Shown: positions 33,739 to 41,961 of the stretch, piece by piece | Layout of the letters: each line of letters opens with the position of its first letter | Position numbering within the stretch: the stretch's first letter is position 1 | Origin: Prevotella sp. E2-28 | GTDB taxonomy: Bacteria; Bacteroidota; Bacteroidia; Bacteroidales; Bacteroidaceae | Assembly: GCF_022024055.1 (NCBI RefSeq) | Contig: NZ_CP091789.1 | Coordinates: forward strand, 1-64,000 | Direction: 5' to 3' | Length of the DNA stretch: 64,000 bases | Translations under genes and position numbers: made by a program | Notes under the pieces: generated by a model | The model's input: only the letters and a program-made list of their open reading frames with translations | Told to the model about the DNA's origin: nothing | The model's database searches: none

Positions 33739-34833
33739 TTAGTTAATCAAAGCCAACACATTCAGGATAAAAGTACAGTCAAACCCTTGGAAAACAAGTC
33801 TTTTGACATTGTTACCGTCTCTCTGGACTTCCATGCCATCAGAGAAAGGGTTAATCCCTATTATCTTTGAATATGGAACCTTGATGCTACGCATCTGTCC
33901 CATAAATATAATATGCTTGTTTGTCACATACAGACTCCCAACTCCCATATTTTCCATAAAGCTGGTTTCGACAGGATGCCCTTTAAAGCCACCCGTCCGA
34001 TATGTAACACCTTTAATTATTCTGAAGCTGAAGCCGCCCGTACGACCTACATACTCCCTGCGTACCTTCTCTTGGAACATCGTGACATTGTTATAGCACC
34101 AGAATGCGGTCTCTCCCCTCCCCAGAATGATAGGAGCTTGAAGATTATATCTGGGAGTCCTTCCTGCCTGAATATCACTCAATATGGAAGCCTGTCCCAT
34201 TTCCTCAATAGGAGTTCCTTTGAGAGATGGAGGCAGATTAATCAGGGATAATCCCAATGTTCCGATATACTCGTCAACTTTCTGCTGTTCTGATGGAGAC
34301 ATCAGGCCATCCTTCAGGAAATTCTTCCCTGCCTGTCCAAGCATCTCATAGTAAGCCTCCTGTTCCTTCTGCACAGTAAGGGGAAGTGTCCTCATCACCT
34401 GCTGAGAGATCTGCAATGACCGTTGCAACGGCTTCTGGCCGGTAAAGTACTCAGCCATAAAGCCACGAATCATCTTCTGACAAAGACGATCCAGAGCACC
34501 AGACCCGTTAATATCTTGATATGAGACGCCGATATTCGTAATAAACTCCTTAATCTTGTCAAGATGAGAAGAATGGAATGGCCAATGGATTGTATTCGTC
34601 CACTCATCTATACATTTTGAGGATGATTCAGCTCTGTCTTTGTCTGAAATATAGTTGTTCTGTTTGACATGATTAGCTACACGGACTATCTCCGACATAG
34701 GAGTAGCCCCCTTGAAATAAGAACGAATGGCACCTTCCAAGATTGTTACACCCTGGTTGTGACTCTCCTCACACTCCTTGTGAGCATGCGAGAAAATCCC
34801 AGCGCTCCTACCACAATATTTACAATCTGCCAT
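33739..34833 (-). CDS. Zinc-ribbon protein with C-terminal PH-like domain
   Basis: It encodes 364 residues. A short N-terminal zinc ribbon (ADCKYCGRSAGIFSHAHKEC) is followed by about 190 residues of helices. A C-terminal beta domain (about 235-364) contains GVGSLYVTNKHIIFMGQMRS, then IKVPYSKIIGINPFSDGMEV. The 'LYVTNKHIIF' strand followed by 'IPYSKI' is typical of bacterial PH-like/GRAM-like domains, which bind lipids or partner proteins. There is no transmembrane segment. The zinc ribbon could contact DNA or the kinase. It lies between two other operon genes with gaps of nine and eleven bases. Confidence 0.65.
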   Translation of the reverse strand: MADCKYCGRSAGIFSHAHKECEESHNQGVTILEGAIRSYFKGATPMSEIVRVANHVKQNNYISDKDRAESSSKCIDEWTNTIHWPFHSSHLDKIKEFITNIGVSYQDINGSGALDRLCQKMIRGFMAEYFTGQKPLQRSLQISQQVMRTLPLTVQKEQEAYYEMLGQAGKNFLKDGLMSPSEQQKVDEYIGTLGLSLINLPPSLKGTPIEEMGQASILSDIQAGRTPRYNLQAPIILGRGETAFWCYNNVTMFQEKVRREYVGRTGGFSFRIIKGVTYRTGGFKGHPVETSFMENMGVGSLYVTNKHIIFMGQMRSIKVPYSKIIGINPFSDGMEVQRDGNNVKRLVFQGFDCTFILNVLALIN

Positions 34834-34842
34834 ATTTCTATT

Positions 34843-35670
34843 TTAGAATCTGAAACTGATTCGGGGACTGAAGGAAATAGGTTCGTACTCCCGGGGTATT
34901 CGAGCAGCTTCGCGCCCATCCATAGTTGGAACCTGTCTTGCAGCGAAGATACCGACAACAGTATTGGCACCATTATCACAACATTTCTTGGCTAATTCGC
35001 CAAACAACTTTAGTTTATCTCTATTAGCCCAGATGAAAGGCAATACCACATCTTTTCCCTTAATGACATCTGTATTAATTTCCAATGCTCCCTTATCTTT
35101 CTTGAAGATATCAGTCAAGATCGGACCTTGGCCAAGGAATACAGACAGTCTGGTTGTCATGTCCTGTATCCGAGAATACTCCAAAGTGAGACAGTCATGC
35201 TCTTCGTCCCATGCATCTACACATTCCTGTGTATTTGCAATGATAGGATTACGCTGTAGGATGTTGACCAAATCGTCATCATTATTAATGGCGTGGCTGA
35301 TATTCTCGCCCGGATCAGAGAGGAATTCTTCACATAAAGTATCTTTATGATGCTTATTATACTTTCTTTTCTGATCATCCATCCTATGAACAGTTTCATC
35401 AAAATAGCGAGTCAATGCATACCATCTATAGAAACCTACCCTGCCAATTGCACTAAAACATCTAGAATTAAGTTTCTCTACAGGAATTTGCGCCTCATTG
35501 GACTGGGCTGGATCGAGGGAATCATCAAAGTGGCATGAGTCTTTATACATCTCATACATTTCATTGAACCAGTAGTCTGCATCGACAGTGAACTGGCTGG
35601 GATCCATTCCCAATTCCTCTACGGGGATAAACATTGAACGAAGATCGTCCTCATTGATGTCGTTTGCCAT
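34843..35670 (-). CDS. Uncharacterised operon protein
   Basis: It encodes 275 residues. The N-terminal third is acidic and rich in aromatics (DADYWFNEMYEMYKDSCHFD). The middle is helical, and the C-terminal end is basic with the phrase REYEPISFSPRISFRF. No transmembrane segment, signal peptide or known motif is visible. The stretch GKDVVLPFIWANRDKLKLFG resembles a strand-helix unit but no fold can be named. It is tightly packed in the operon (two bases after 35673-36572, nine before 33739-34833), so it is probably a structural or specificity subunit of the system. Confidence 0.55.
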   Translation of the reverse strand: MANDINEDDLRSMFIPVEELGMDPSQFTVDADYWFNEMYEMYKDSCHFDDSLDPAQSNEAQIPVEKLNSRCFSAIGRVGFYRWYALTRYFDETVHRMDDQKRKYNKHHKDTLCEEFLSDPGENISHAINNDDDLVNILQRNPIIANTQECVDAWDEEHDCLTLEYSRIQDMTTRLSVFLGQGPILTDIFKKDKGALEINTDVIKGKDVVLPFIWANRDKLKLFGELAKKCCDNGANTVVGIFAARQVPTMDGREAARIPREYEPISFSPRISFRF

Positions 35671-35672
35671 AA

Positions 35673-36572
35673 CTATTCCTTTTTAATTAATTTAAAATTC
35701 CATTCATTTGACATTTGATTCCTGCCTTTACCAGACACCTGTCCTTTGATAAATCTCCCGGTATATTTGATAAAGTCATTGGCCGTGAAAATTTCCAGTT
35801 CATCACCATTCAGATACCATCGGCCAGTACCATACAACGTTGAGTCAAGTATATTATCAGGAAGGAATCGTACGTTATTATCATCAAGATCCTGGACATC
35901 GTTGACTATTACCCATTCGCCAGATGTCAGGTTATCCATGGTCATTCCATCATTCCTCCGTTTGGCTGACCATTCCCAGCCGAAAGGATTATATGAGCTT
36001 GTAGCAGTCCCTGAAATAGTATCATCTACCAAAACACCTTCATAAGAAACAAGATCCGGCATATAGATTTCAACCCTATCCCCAGATAGTTTCCAGCAAT
36101 ATTTCGTTCCTGATGATGCTCTTGCGAATCCATCCCTGCTAATAGTCAACTGCATGGTCTTGTCCTTTTTATAGGTAAAATCCCAATAACCGATTATACT
36201 TACATCATCAGGTGAGGAGGGATAATCCTTTAGGACGACAGTAACAGATGAGATCAACTGAAGTGCATACGCCACATTTTCCAAACAGAAGAGGACATTA
36301 TCTTGTTTGAAGCCATACTTCTGAGACGCTGAATTTGCTAATCGATGAAGACTGTTCCTTGTTTGGGCATCATCCTGATTAGTCCGTTTCTCCCAAAGAG
36401 TATAGATCTCATCCATATATTGAGCGACACAAAGCTGCTTGAAAACATTCCGTATAGAAACATTTTCCCCGAAAGCTTGCATATCTGCAAGATAGTTGAT
36501 GAATCTCTCATCCTTGATAAAAGACTCATCTTCCATGTCAACGGTCAACCTTATCGCTTCATACAATTCCAT
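35673..36572 (-). CDS. Adaptor-domain protein with C-terminal beta-repeat region
   Basis: It encodes 299 residues. Residues 1 to about 108 carry the shared adaptor (EDESFIKDERFINYLADMQA), with an insertion (WEKRTNQDDAQT) before the final helices. Residues about 120-299 look like two lipocalin-like or META-like beta units. The first contains YWDFTYKKDKTMQLTISRDG and later VEIYMPDLVSYEGVL. The second contains GTGRWYLNGDELEIF, then YTGRFIKGQVSGKG. The repeated Gly-x-Trp-x-Phe and Asp-x-Val/Leu-Glu-Ile pattern supports internal duplication. It could bind a small ligand that triggers the system. It lies 26 bases after the PP2C gene. Confidence 0.7.
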   Translation of the reverse strand: MELYEAIRLTVDMEDESFIKDERFINYLADMQAFGENVSIRNVFKQLCVAQYMDEIYTLWEKRTNQDDAQTRNSLHRLANSASQKYGFKQDNVLFCLENVAYALQLISSVTVVLKDYPSSPDDVSIIGYWDFTYKKDKTMQLTISRDGFARASSGTKYCWKLSGDRVEIYMPDLVSYEGVLVDDTISGTATSSYNPFGWEWSAKRRNDGMTMDNLTSGEWVIVNDVQDLDDNNVRFLPDNILDSTLYGTGRWYLNGDELEIFTANDFIKYTGRFIKGQVSGKGRNQMSNEWNFKLIKKE

Positions 36573-36598
36573 ATCTGTCTGATCTAATCAAAAGGACA

Positions 36599-37981
36599 CT
36601 ATCTCCTTCTTTTCTTCCGATGGTTCTTCTTCTGGGCTTGTAGCTTCAATCTGTGCTTTTTGGATTCCAGAGGACTAAGTTTCTTTGCCTGATGTTTAGG
36701 TGATTCTTTATGACTGTTCTGTTCCTCCGGAATCGCCTCTGTAGTGACTTCCTTTTCGGGTTCCTTTGGCTCCTCCTCTATTACTACCTCATCTGATTTT
36801 GGTTGTTCTTGAGTTGGAATAACATAGTCTTCATCCTCAATAAAATATGGCCTGACCATACCTTCAGGGAGTTCTTCTACCAGATGATTATGTTTTTCGG
36901 CCAGTTTCTCGCGAGCTGAGAAAGCACGTTCCAAATCCTTGACGGCATATTTAAACTCAATTTTTGACTTTTCGTCAGAGAAAGACACCAAAGAGTCAAT
37001 CCGGTTCTTCAGATGGTTGATTTTCTCTTCAATATCATTGAGTTCCTTGTTTGCCCTGTCAATCTGGTATCGAATAAAGAGGTTGATATTCTCCTTAACC
37101 TGGTCTAAATTGAAGACACAGGCCACAGACATATCATCCTTACTGCCGATCTTACTTAATTTGGGAAGCGTCTCAATTACAGATGATTTTGTTGCTTTAA
37201 CACCTTCTTTGGCCAACATCTTCAAAATCTGGATATAGAAATTGACCAGATTTGTAGTCTCTCCAAATGAATCATCTATACCATCAGAACCAAGTAATAC
37301 AGCTATTGGGAATTTCCCATCACCCTCATAACAGTATCTGAACTCATCAATGGGCGAGTTATCGCACAATGAGGTCGTTTCATTAAGGAAACACTTCTCA
37401 TCCCAAGGGATGGGTTCTGTCCAAATAGGATCTTTCTGGAAGAAGATACATTTCCCGTCACCGATATGGAATGCAAACCAATACTTGGGTGTCTGGACAT
37501 ACGTCATCAGGGTACATCCGTAATGCTTCTCGAACGTCTCTGACTTCAAGAATTCGTCCAAATACTGCTGGGGGACGTTAGCCTTTTCCCATTCTGTCAG
37601 AGGCTCAGACTTTGCATGAACCTTTATCTTCTCATTCCACTTATATATAATGGAAGAGAACAACTGTCTGAAAGCGGAGTCTGCTTCGGATAAATCCTCA
37701 GCATCTTTTAGAGAGCTGGTCGGTCCGACGGCTGTGAATTTCTTCTTTTCGAAAAGGCTATCACCTACTTTTTCAACAAAGAAGGTAACGGCTTCTAAAG
37801 TTGCTTCAACAGCACATCGGGATCCGATATCACTCCTAAAATATCGATCACCACCATGTCCGTCACATACAATAGCAACGGCAAGGTCATCAACGATGCT
37901 CGAAAAGGAATAATCCTGGCCAACCTTATTGATTGCCTTATGACTTTCGCCCTCACATGAGTAGTGAAAAGCGTCTATCAT
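36599..37981 (-). CDS. PP2C-family protein phosphatase
   Basis: It encodes 460 residues. Residues 1 to about 290 form a PP2C-like domain: AINKVGQDYSF, then VAIVCDGHGGDRYFRSDIGS, then GCTLMTYVQ, then WFAFHIGDGKCIFF, then VLLGSDGIDDSFGE, and GSKDDMSVACVFN. The metal-binding Asp residues are present. Residues 290-380 form a coiled coil, and the tail is Pro/Glu-rich and ends in a strongly basic run. It is the phosphatase of the kinase/vWA/PP2C set known as the TerY-P triad and should reverse the action of the kinase at 38764-40047. It starts one base after the vWA gene ends. Confidence 0.9.
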   Translation of the reverse strand: MIDAFHYSCEGESHKAINKVGQDYSFSSIVDDLAVAIVCDGHGGDRYFRSDIGSRCAVEATLEAVTFFVEKVGDSLFEKKKFTAVGPTSSLKDAEDLSEADSAFRQLFSSIIYKWNEKIKVHAKSEPLTEWEKANVPQQYLDEFLKSETFEKHYGCTLMTYVQTPKYWFAFHIGDGKCIFFQKDPIWTEPIPWDEKCFLNETTSLCDNSPIDEFRYCYEGDGKFPIAVLLGSDGIDDSFGETTNLVNFYIQILKMLAKEGVKATKSSVIETLPKLSKIGSKDDMSVACVFNLDQVKENINLFIRYQIDRANKELNDIEEKINHLKNRIDSLVSFSDEKSKIEFKYAVKDLERAFSAREKLAEKHNHLVEELPEGMVRPYFIEDEDYVIPTQEQPKSDEVVIEEEPKEPEKEVTTEAIPEEQNSHKESPKHQAKKLSPLESKKHRLKLQAQKKNHRKKRRR

Positions 37982-37982
37982 A

Positions 37983-38735
37983 TTATCCCCAATCGTCTAT
38001 GTACTTGCTACTATCAACACCTGATGCACTTTCAGCTCCGTCAACTTGAGAGGCTGCCTGCTGCACATCCTTGATTACCTGATCCTGCTTGGATGTATCA
38101 CCTGCGGAACTGCTCTTGCTTCCTACCTGAGAAGATGTTACAGACACTATTCTGATAATCATCTTGAGTGCCTCGATATTATGCACAGTGATAACTGCTT
38201 CTGGAGATCCCGTGAAATCCTTGAGCACATCCTTGTCAGCGTCATCTCCGATAGCAATAGCAATCCTTATTGCTTTTTTAAACCAGTTATTTTCCTTCAG
38301 TGCTTTAAGGCCAGACTGGAAATCGTCGGTTGGACCACCATCGGACAGAAGAATGATGGCTGGAGCATAGTAGCCGCTACCAGTCTCAGACTTCGTCATG
38401 TAGCCATGTGACATCGAGAGCTTTGAATCAAGCTCCTTACAGGCTTGTCCAAGAGATGTCAAACCACCAGCAGCAACATCTTGCCAGATAAAGTCCTCTG
38501 CCAATTTTGGTTCATCATATAACCAGTTAACGCCGCTAGAAAATTCCAGAGCGGCCACTTTGATTTCTGCATCAGGATTGTTCTCCTGAATTTCTTTTAG
38601 AAGTGGTAATACATTGGGAATAGCATCATTAACTGCACCAATTTTGTTACCTTCCATACTACCTGATGTGTCAATCAGGAAAAACAGGTTCATCGTTCTG
38701 CGAGGAACACTTACAGTTTCATCCATTAAACTCAT
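37983..38735 (-). CDS. TerY-like von Willebrand A (vWA) domain protein
   Basis: It encodes 250 residues. The MIDAS metal site is intact: FFLIDTSGSM (DxSxS) near residue 22, GGLTSLGQACKELD and ILLSDGGPTDDF. The length and the plan (one vWA domain, then about 40 Ser/Gln-rich residues) match TerY of tellurite and stress clusters. vWA proteins of the TerY-P triad are thought to act as metal-dependent assembly platforms for the kinase and phosphatase. The adjoining genes are exactly those two. No other ter gene (TerC, TerD, TerB) is in the window. Two ATGs (38735 and 38726) are possible. Confidence 0.9.
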   Translation of the reverse strand: MSLMDETVSVPRRTMNLFFLIDTSGSMEGNKIGAVNDAIPNVLPLLKEIQENNPDAEIKVAALEFSSGVNWLYDEPKLAEDFIWQDVAAGGLTSLGQACKELDSKLSMSHGYMTKSETGSGYYAPAIILLSDGGPTDDFQSGLKALKENNWFKKAIRIAIAIGDDADKDVLKDFTGSPEAVITVHNIEALKMIIRIVSVTSSQVGSKSSSAGDTSKQDQVIKDVQQAASQVDGAESASGVDSSKYIDDWG

Positions 38736-38763
38736 AATTCACGCTTTTTAGTTATTAATCTTT

Positions 38764-40047
38764 TTATGCTTTAATTTCTGCTTTTGCACCTGGAGCACCA
38801 GGTATGCTAGCTCCAAATGATATTTTAAGTCCATTCAGTACTGGCATAAAGTCTTTCGGTTCTACGACCTTAACCTTTCCACTTGGTGTGTCGATATGCC
38901 AACTTGCCTTCGTCAGATTTCTGATTACCATCAATTTGGGATCATTAGGATAGACCTCAACAACACCATCTGCGATATTGTCATTGTCAACATATAACTT
39001 CGTTCCGGGAGTTAGAATCAGACTACGCTGACCTATTTTGAGCTGTTTGGTTATATCTATGTCCTTACCACAATTTATGCACTTAACAGCTCCCTTGCTT
39101 AAGTCAAGTAACGATTCCTCATGGCAATGAGGACAAATAATCAATTCATCCCTGACCTTGCAGATAATCTTCTGCCATTCCTGTTCAAGCATACGCTTAT
39201 TGGGATTTGCAAGCTTATCCTTGCTGAACTGATCAATAAAGGCCTCTTTGAGAATAGATGGGAATACCGGCCATCTTCTTAAGACATTCTGATGAACACC
39301 CCTTACAGGAAGATTAGATTTGTCATTTTTATCATAGATAAACAAAGCCTCACTTCCATAGAATTTCTTTTCAAACTCCTCAGTCATACAGGGACATGCA
39401 ACAACCCTTGCACCCTCAAACGGGTGATTTGCAAAGAAAAGCATAAACAGGATAACAGACAGAGAGAACCTGTCGCTATACTTGTCAGGCTTACCTCCAC
39501 CAACAATCTCAGGAGCCATATAGCGTGCTTTCCCCAATATTCCAGACATCTCGCCTTGTGGCATCACGTTGTCGTTATCACAGATAAGTACATCGCCATC
39601 GGTCGGCCGTATGAAGAAGTTTCCATCATTCAAGTCTTGATAACTGTAGCCATGCCTGTGAAGCATCATAAAGCCGTCACATATCTTCATGGCTGATGCC
39701 AAAAGTGCATCAAACGACTTGAAATGCTTTTTCGCCAACAGATAGTTTCCAAACTCGTAATAGTCGTTCGGACGTAGCTTCATAATATAGCCGAAGCTAT
39801 CACGTTCCTTCACTGTCAAGTATTCCGGCCAGATAAAGGCATCGGACGGAGCCTTGGCATTGACATTATGATCCAGATTCTTGTAAAAGGCATCACTGGG
39901 TTTGTTGTGATACCATTTCAAAGCCATCTTCTGACCTGCGAGGTCGACGAGATACACAATACCCTGTCCTCCGCGGCCCAATTCTCTAATAACCGTTGCC
40001 TGACTGCCTATCGTCAAGGTAACTTTATCATTTGGTTTTAGTTCCAT
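38764..40047 (-). CDS. Ser/Thr protein kinase with C-terminal zinc ribbon
   Basis: It encodes 427 residues. Kinase motifs are visible: glycine loop ELGRGGQGIVYLVD, Lys in KMALKWYH, catalytic loop YSYQDLNDGNFF, metal-binding VLICDNDNV (a variant of DFG with the Asp kept) and ARYMAPEIV. It thus seems active, although the usual His-Arg-Asp is Tyr-Gln-Asp. A zinc ribbon follows (LIICPHCHEESL, then AVKCINCGKDID), with a C-terminal beta domain resembling FHA-like or sandwich modules (about residues 340-427). This kinase type accompanies TerY and PP2C genes in TerY-P triads. The targets are unknown; the adaptor proteins and the helicase are candidates. Confidence 0.9.
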   Translation of the reverse strand: MELKPNDKVTLTIGSQATVIRELGRGGQGIVYLVDLAGQKMALKWYHNKPSDAFYKNLDHNVNAKAPSDAFIWPEYLTVKERDSFGYIMKLRPNDYYEFGNYLLAKKHFKSFDALLASAMKICDGFMMLHRHGYSYQDLNDGNFFIRPTDGDVLICDNDNVMPQGEMSGILGKARYMAPEIVGGGKPDKYSDRFSLSVILFMLFFANHPFEGARVVACPCMTEEFEKKFYGSEALFIYDKNDKSNLPVRGVHQNVLRRWPVFPSILKEAFIDQFSKDKLANPNKRMLEQEWQKIICKVRDELIICPHCHEESLLDLSKGAVKCINCGKDIDITKQLKIGQRSLILTPGTKLYVDNDNIADGVVEVYPNDPKLMVIRNLTKASWHIDTPSGKVKVVEPKDFMPVLNGLKISFGASIPGAPGAKAEIKA

Positions 40048-40058
40048 ATTATATTGTT

Positions 40059-40424
40059 TTAAAATCCACCACCTTTAAGATTGAAATTCTCAGCAATCTC
40101 AACATCACCAGAACAACCACATGTAGGACATGTGACCGTTTTCTGTCCGTGATAGCATACAACTGCACCACAACTACCACACACATAAAACCGCTTTGTA
40201 TGACAATATGGACAGCCAGGATAATTACTATCAAGAGTTATCATACCACTGACATGATTTGCGTCGAAGCTTTCTCTGTGAGCTTTTTCTCTGTCGATCT
40301 TAAATGCCCACACAAACTTAAGAGTATTGCCTTGGGGGTCTACAGTAATCCCAAAAGACTTCTTGGTCTCTTCGCATACCGCCAAAACAGCAAAAGCTTC
40401 TTTACTTACAGGAGTTATAGCCAT
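40059..40424 (-). CDS. TerY-C-like zinc-binding protein
   Basis: It encodes 121 residues. The N-terminal half is beta-rich (FGITVDPQGNTLKFVWAFKI). The C-terminal half has a double zinc site: YPGCPYCHTKRFYVCGSCGA, then VVCYHGQKTVTCPTCG. The spacing fits the TerY-C metal-binding domain that is usually fused to or beside the TerY vWA protein. Here it stands alone as the second gene of the operon. It probably helps the vWA protein or the kinase to assemble. It starts 18 bases after the regulator gene ends. Confidence 0.7.
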   Translation of the reverse strand: MAITPVSKEAFAVLAVCEETKKSFGITVDPQGNTLKFVWAFKIDREKAHRESFDANHVSGMITLDSNYPGCPYCHTKRFYVCGSCGAVVCYHGQKTVTCPTCGCSGDVEIAENFNLKGGGF

Positions 40425-40442
40425 AGGTCTTTAGTTTTTTGA

Positions 40443-40640
40443 TTAGTTACTGGTCAGCAATTCTCTCTTGTCTACATTCAGAAGCTCCGATATTCTATCA
40501 AGCGTCTGAAGATCTGGCTGAGAGGTGTTTGTACACCATTTACTGACCGTTGCTGGATTCCGGCCTAACTGCTCAGCCAACCATTTACTTGTCCTTTTCT
40601 TCTCAACTAGGACAACTTTGATTCTATTTAAATCCTTCAT
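40443..40640 (-). CDS. Small XRE-family HTH regulator heading the operon
   Basis: It encodes 65 residues that are entirely a Cro/CI-type helix-turn-helix: KKRTSKWLAEQLGRNPATVS, then KWCTNTSQPDLQTLDRISEL. It is the first gene after a consensus promoter and probably controls its own operon. Solitary small XRE proteins of this length are common heads of accessory operons in Bacteroidota. Confidence 0.85.
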   Translation of the reverse strand: MKDLNRIKVVLVEKKRTSKWLAEQLGRNPATVSKWCTNTSQPDLQTLDRISELLNVDKRELLTSN

Positions 40641-40663
40641 CCTAAATAAGTTTGTTTTGAACG

Positions 40664-40695
40664 CAAAGATAATTAATTATTCCTAAAAAAGCAAA
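40664..40695 (-). promoter_or_regulatory. Promoter of the 16-gene operon
   Basis: On the minus strand there is a -33 TTTG (40692-40695), a 20-base spacer and a -7 TATCTTTG (40664-40671). Both boxes fit consensus exactly. The start codon of the XRE gene is 23 bases downstream of the -7 box. I see no second convincing promoter within the operon, although internal ones were not excluded. Confidence 0.85.
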
Positions 40696-40827
40696 TATAT
40701 AGGTAAAAATTAGCATTTTTTGCATGAAAAACGTGGAAAATGGGTATTAAAGTGACCTGATTATACTCAAAAACAGATGACAATATGTACATAAGACCTG
40801 ATTATTATTTTAAGAAAATGCATATTT

Positions 40828-40883
40828 CGCAAGGCTTGTGGAGAAGATTTACTTGGAAACGAACAATGATAATTATATCTTTG
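40828..40883 (+). promoter_or_regulatory. Promoter and CGCAAG/CTTGTG palindrome for the 40905 gene
   Basis: A 13-base near-palindrome (CGCAAG-G-CTTGTG, 40828-40840) is followed 11 bases later by a near-consensus -33 CTTG (40852-40855), a 20-base spacer and a -7 TATCTTTG (40876-40883). The same layout with the same 11-base distance lies at 51565-51620. The -7 box shows that translation cannot start before about 40890. Confidence 0.7.
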
Positions 40884-40904
40884 CAAACAAAAAGCAGAAT
40901 AGGC

Positions 40905-41471
40905 ATGGCAGGTATAATCATTAGCATTATCATTTTCTCGATTATTGGTCTGTACTGGCAACGTCATCAGAACCAATATGAGAATTTGCCTACTGATGCA
41001 ACCACATCAGCTCCAATTCATCAAGAGAAAAAGGATTTTGATACCAGGAATCTGGTTATCTCTACTTTAGGCAAGATGGGATGTGAACATTTCGAAGAAG
41101 ATGATATACGAATAAGTTTTACATACCAAGGAGAAAATTTTGTTATTGATGCTGTCAATAACTGTATGTTTATTAATGTGTATGATCCCTGGTGGTTCGA
41201 ATTACCGATGAACGGCGATATCGAAGATTTTTCAAGAATGCAGAAGGCAGTTAACCTTGCGAACTGTGAAGGAACAAATACTGTAATGTATACATACAAT
41301 AGAGAAGAGGGGTTGGTGGGTGTTCATTCTAAGAAGAATATATTATTCACAAAAGAGATAAGCGAATTGGATAAATACCTTATAGGAGTTTTGGATAGTT
41401 TCTTCCGTACACAGAGATTTATAGTTTCAGAAATGGACAAGTTAAAAAACAAAGAAGTGTATAATCTTTAA
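40905..41471 (+). CDS. Membrane-anchored protein, paralogue of the 1174-1806 gene
   Basis: It encodes 188 residues from the ATG at 40905. Longer in-frame starts reach back through the promoter and are rejected. One N-terminal helix (about residues 2-17, AGIIISIIIFSIIGLYW) is followed by a linker and a globular domain. Its blocks LGKMGCEHFEEDDIRISFTY, GENFVIDA and FSRMQKAVN match those of 1174-1806. The two paralogues lie on opposite sides of the big operon and on opposite strands. The second half ends with a helix (YLIGVLDSFFRTQRFIVSEM). Function is unknown. Confidence 0.65.
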   Translation: MAGIIISIIIFSIIGLYWQRHQNQYENLPTDATTSAPIHQEKKDFDTRNLVISTLGKMGCEHFEEDDIRISFTYQGENFVIDAVNNCMFINVYDPWWFELPMNGDIEDFSRMQKAVNLANCEGTNTVMYTYNREEGLVGVHSKKNILFTKEISELDKYLIGVLDSFFRTQRFIVSEMDKLKNKEVYNL

Positions 41472-41524
41472 CAAAGCTAACTGGATTTACCTTCCTGACG
41501 ATGTAAAACTTAAACAATAATAAA

Positions 41525-41953
41525 ATGAGTGATTTTGAGTACATTTTGAATCAAGCCAAGAAATCCCATTTTAATGGATGGGATAGCAATGAGTTAAGAA
41601 AGTGTGTTGACAAGCTATCTGGCCTATCGCGAGAAGAGTTGTTCATGCTCTATAGAAGCAAATGGATTGATGATGGTAAGACTATCAAGGAAACTATCTT
41701 CAATATATTGTTTGCAGACAGACTTGGAAAGCGTGAAGAACGAATTAAGGGATTGGAAACTCCAGAACTTATCGAGGAATTTAAGGATAAACACAGTGGT
41801 AATGTCTCTCTCATTCGCAGTGAAATGCAAGAACGCTATAAAGCAGGAAGAGATTGTGCAGCCATTGCGGAAGCTTTTCACAACTCCAATAAGAGTGATC
41901 AGGAATGGATTGCCAAGCAAGAAAAGAAAGGAGAAGATGAAAAAAAATCGTAA
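41525..41953 (+). CDS. Small helical protein of unknown function
   Basis: It encodes 142 residues, highly charged and predicted almost all helical, with no signal peptide or membrane segment. Blocks such as LRKCVDKLSGLSREELFMLY and LIRSEMQERYKAGRDCAAIA show no known motif. The tail is Lys/Glu-rich. It starts 53 bases after its neighbour and stops eight bases before the WYL gene, so it likely shares a transcript with both. Confidence 0.5.
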   Translation: MSDFEYILNQAKKSHFNGWDSNELRKCVDKLSGLSREELFMLYRSKWIDDGKTIKETIFNILFADRLGKREERIKGLETPELIEEFKDKHSGNVSLIRSEMQERYKAGRDCAAIAEAFHNSNKSDQEWIAKQEKKGEDEKKS

Positions 41954-41961
41954 TATGGATA

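Noticed and set aside
40785..40904. Longer start for the 40905 gene
   Set aside because: The extension spans the palindrome and both promoter boxes, and the membrane anchor begins exactly at the later ATG.
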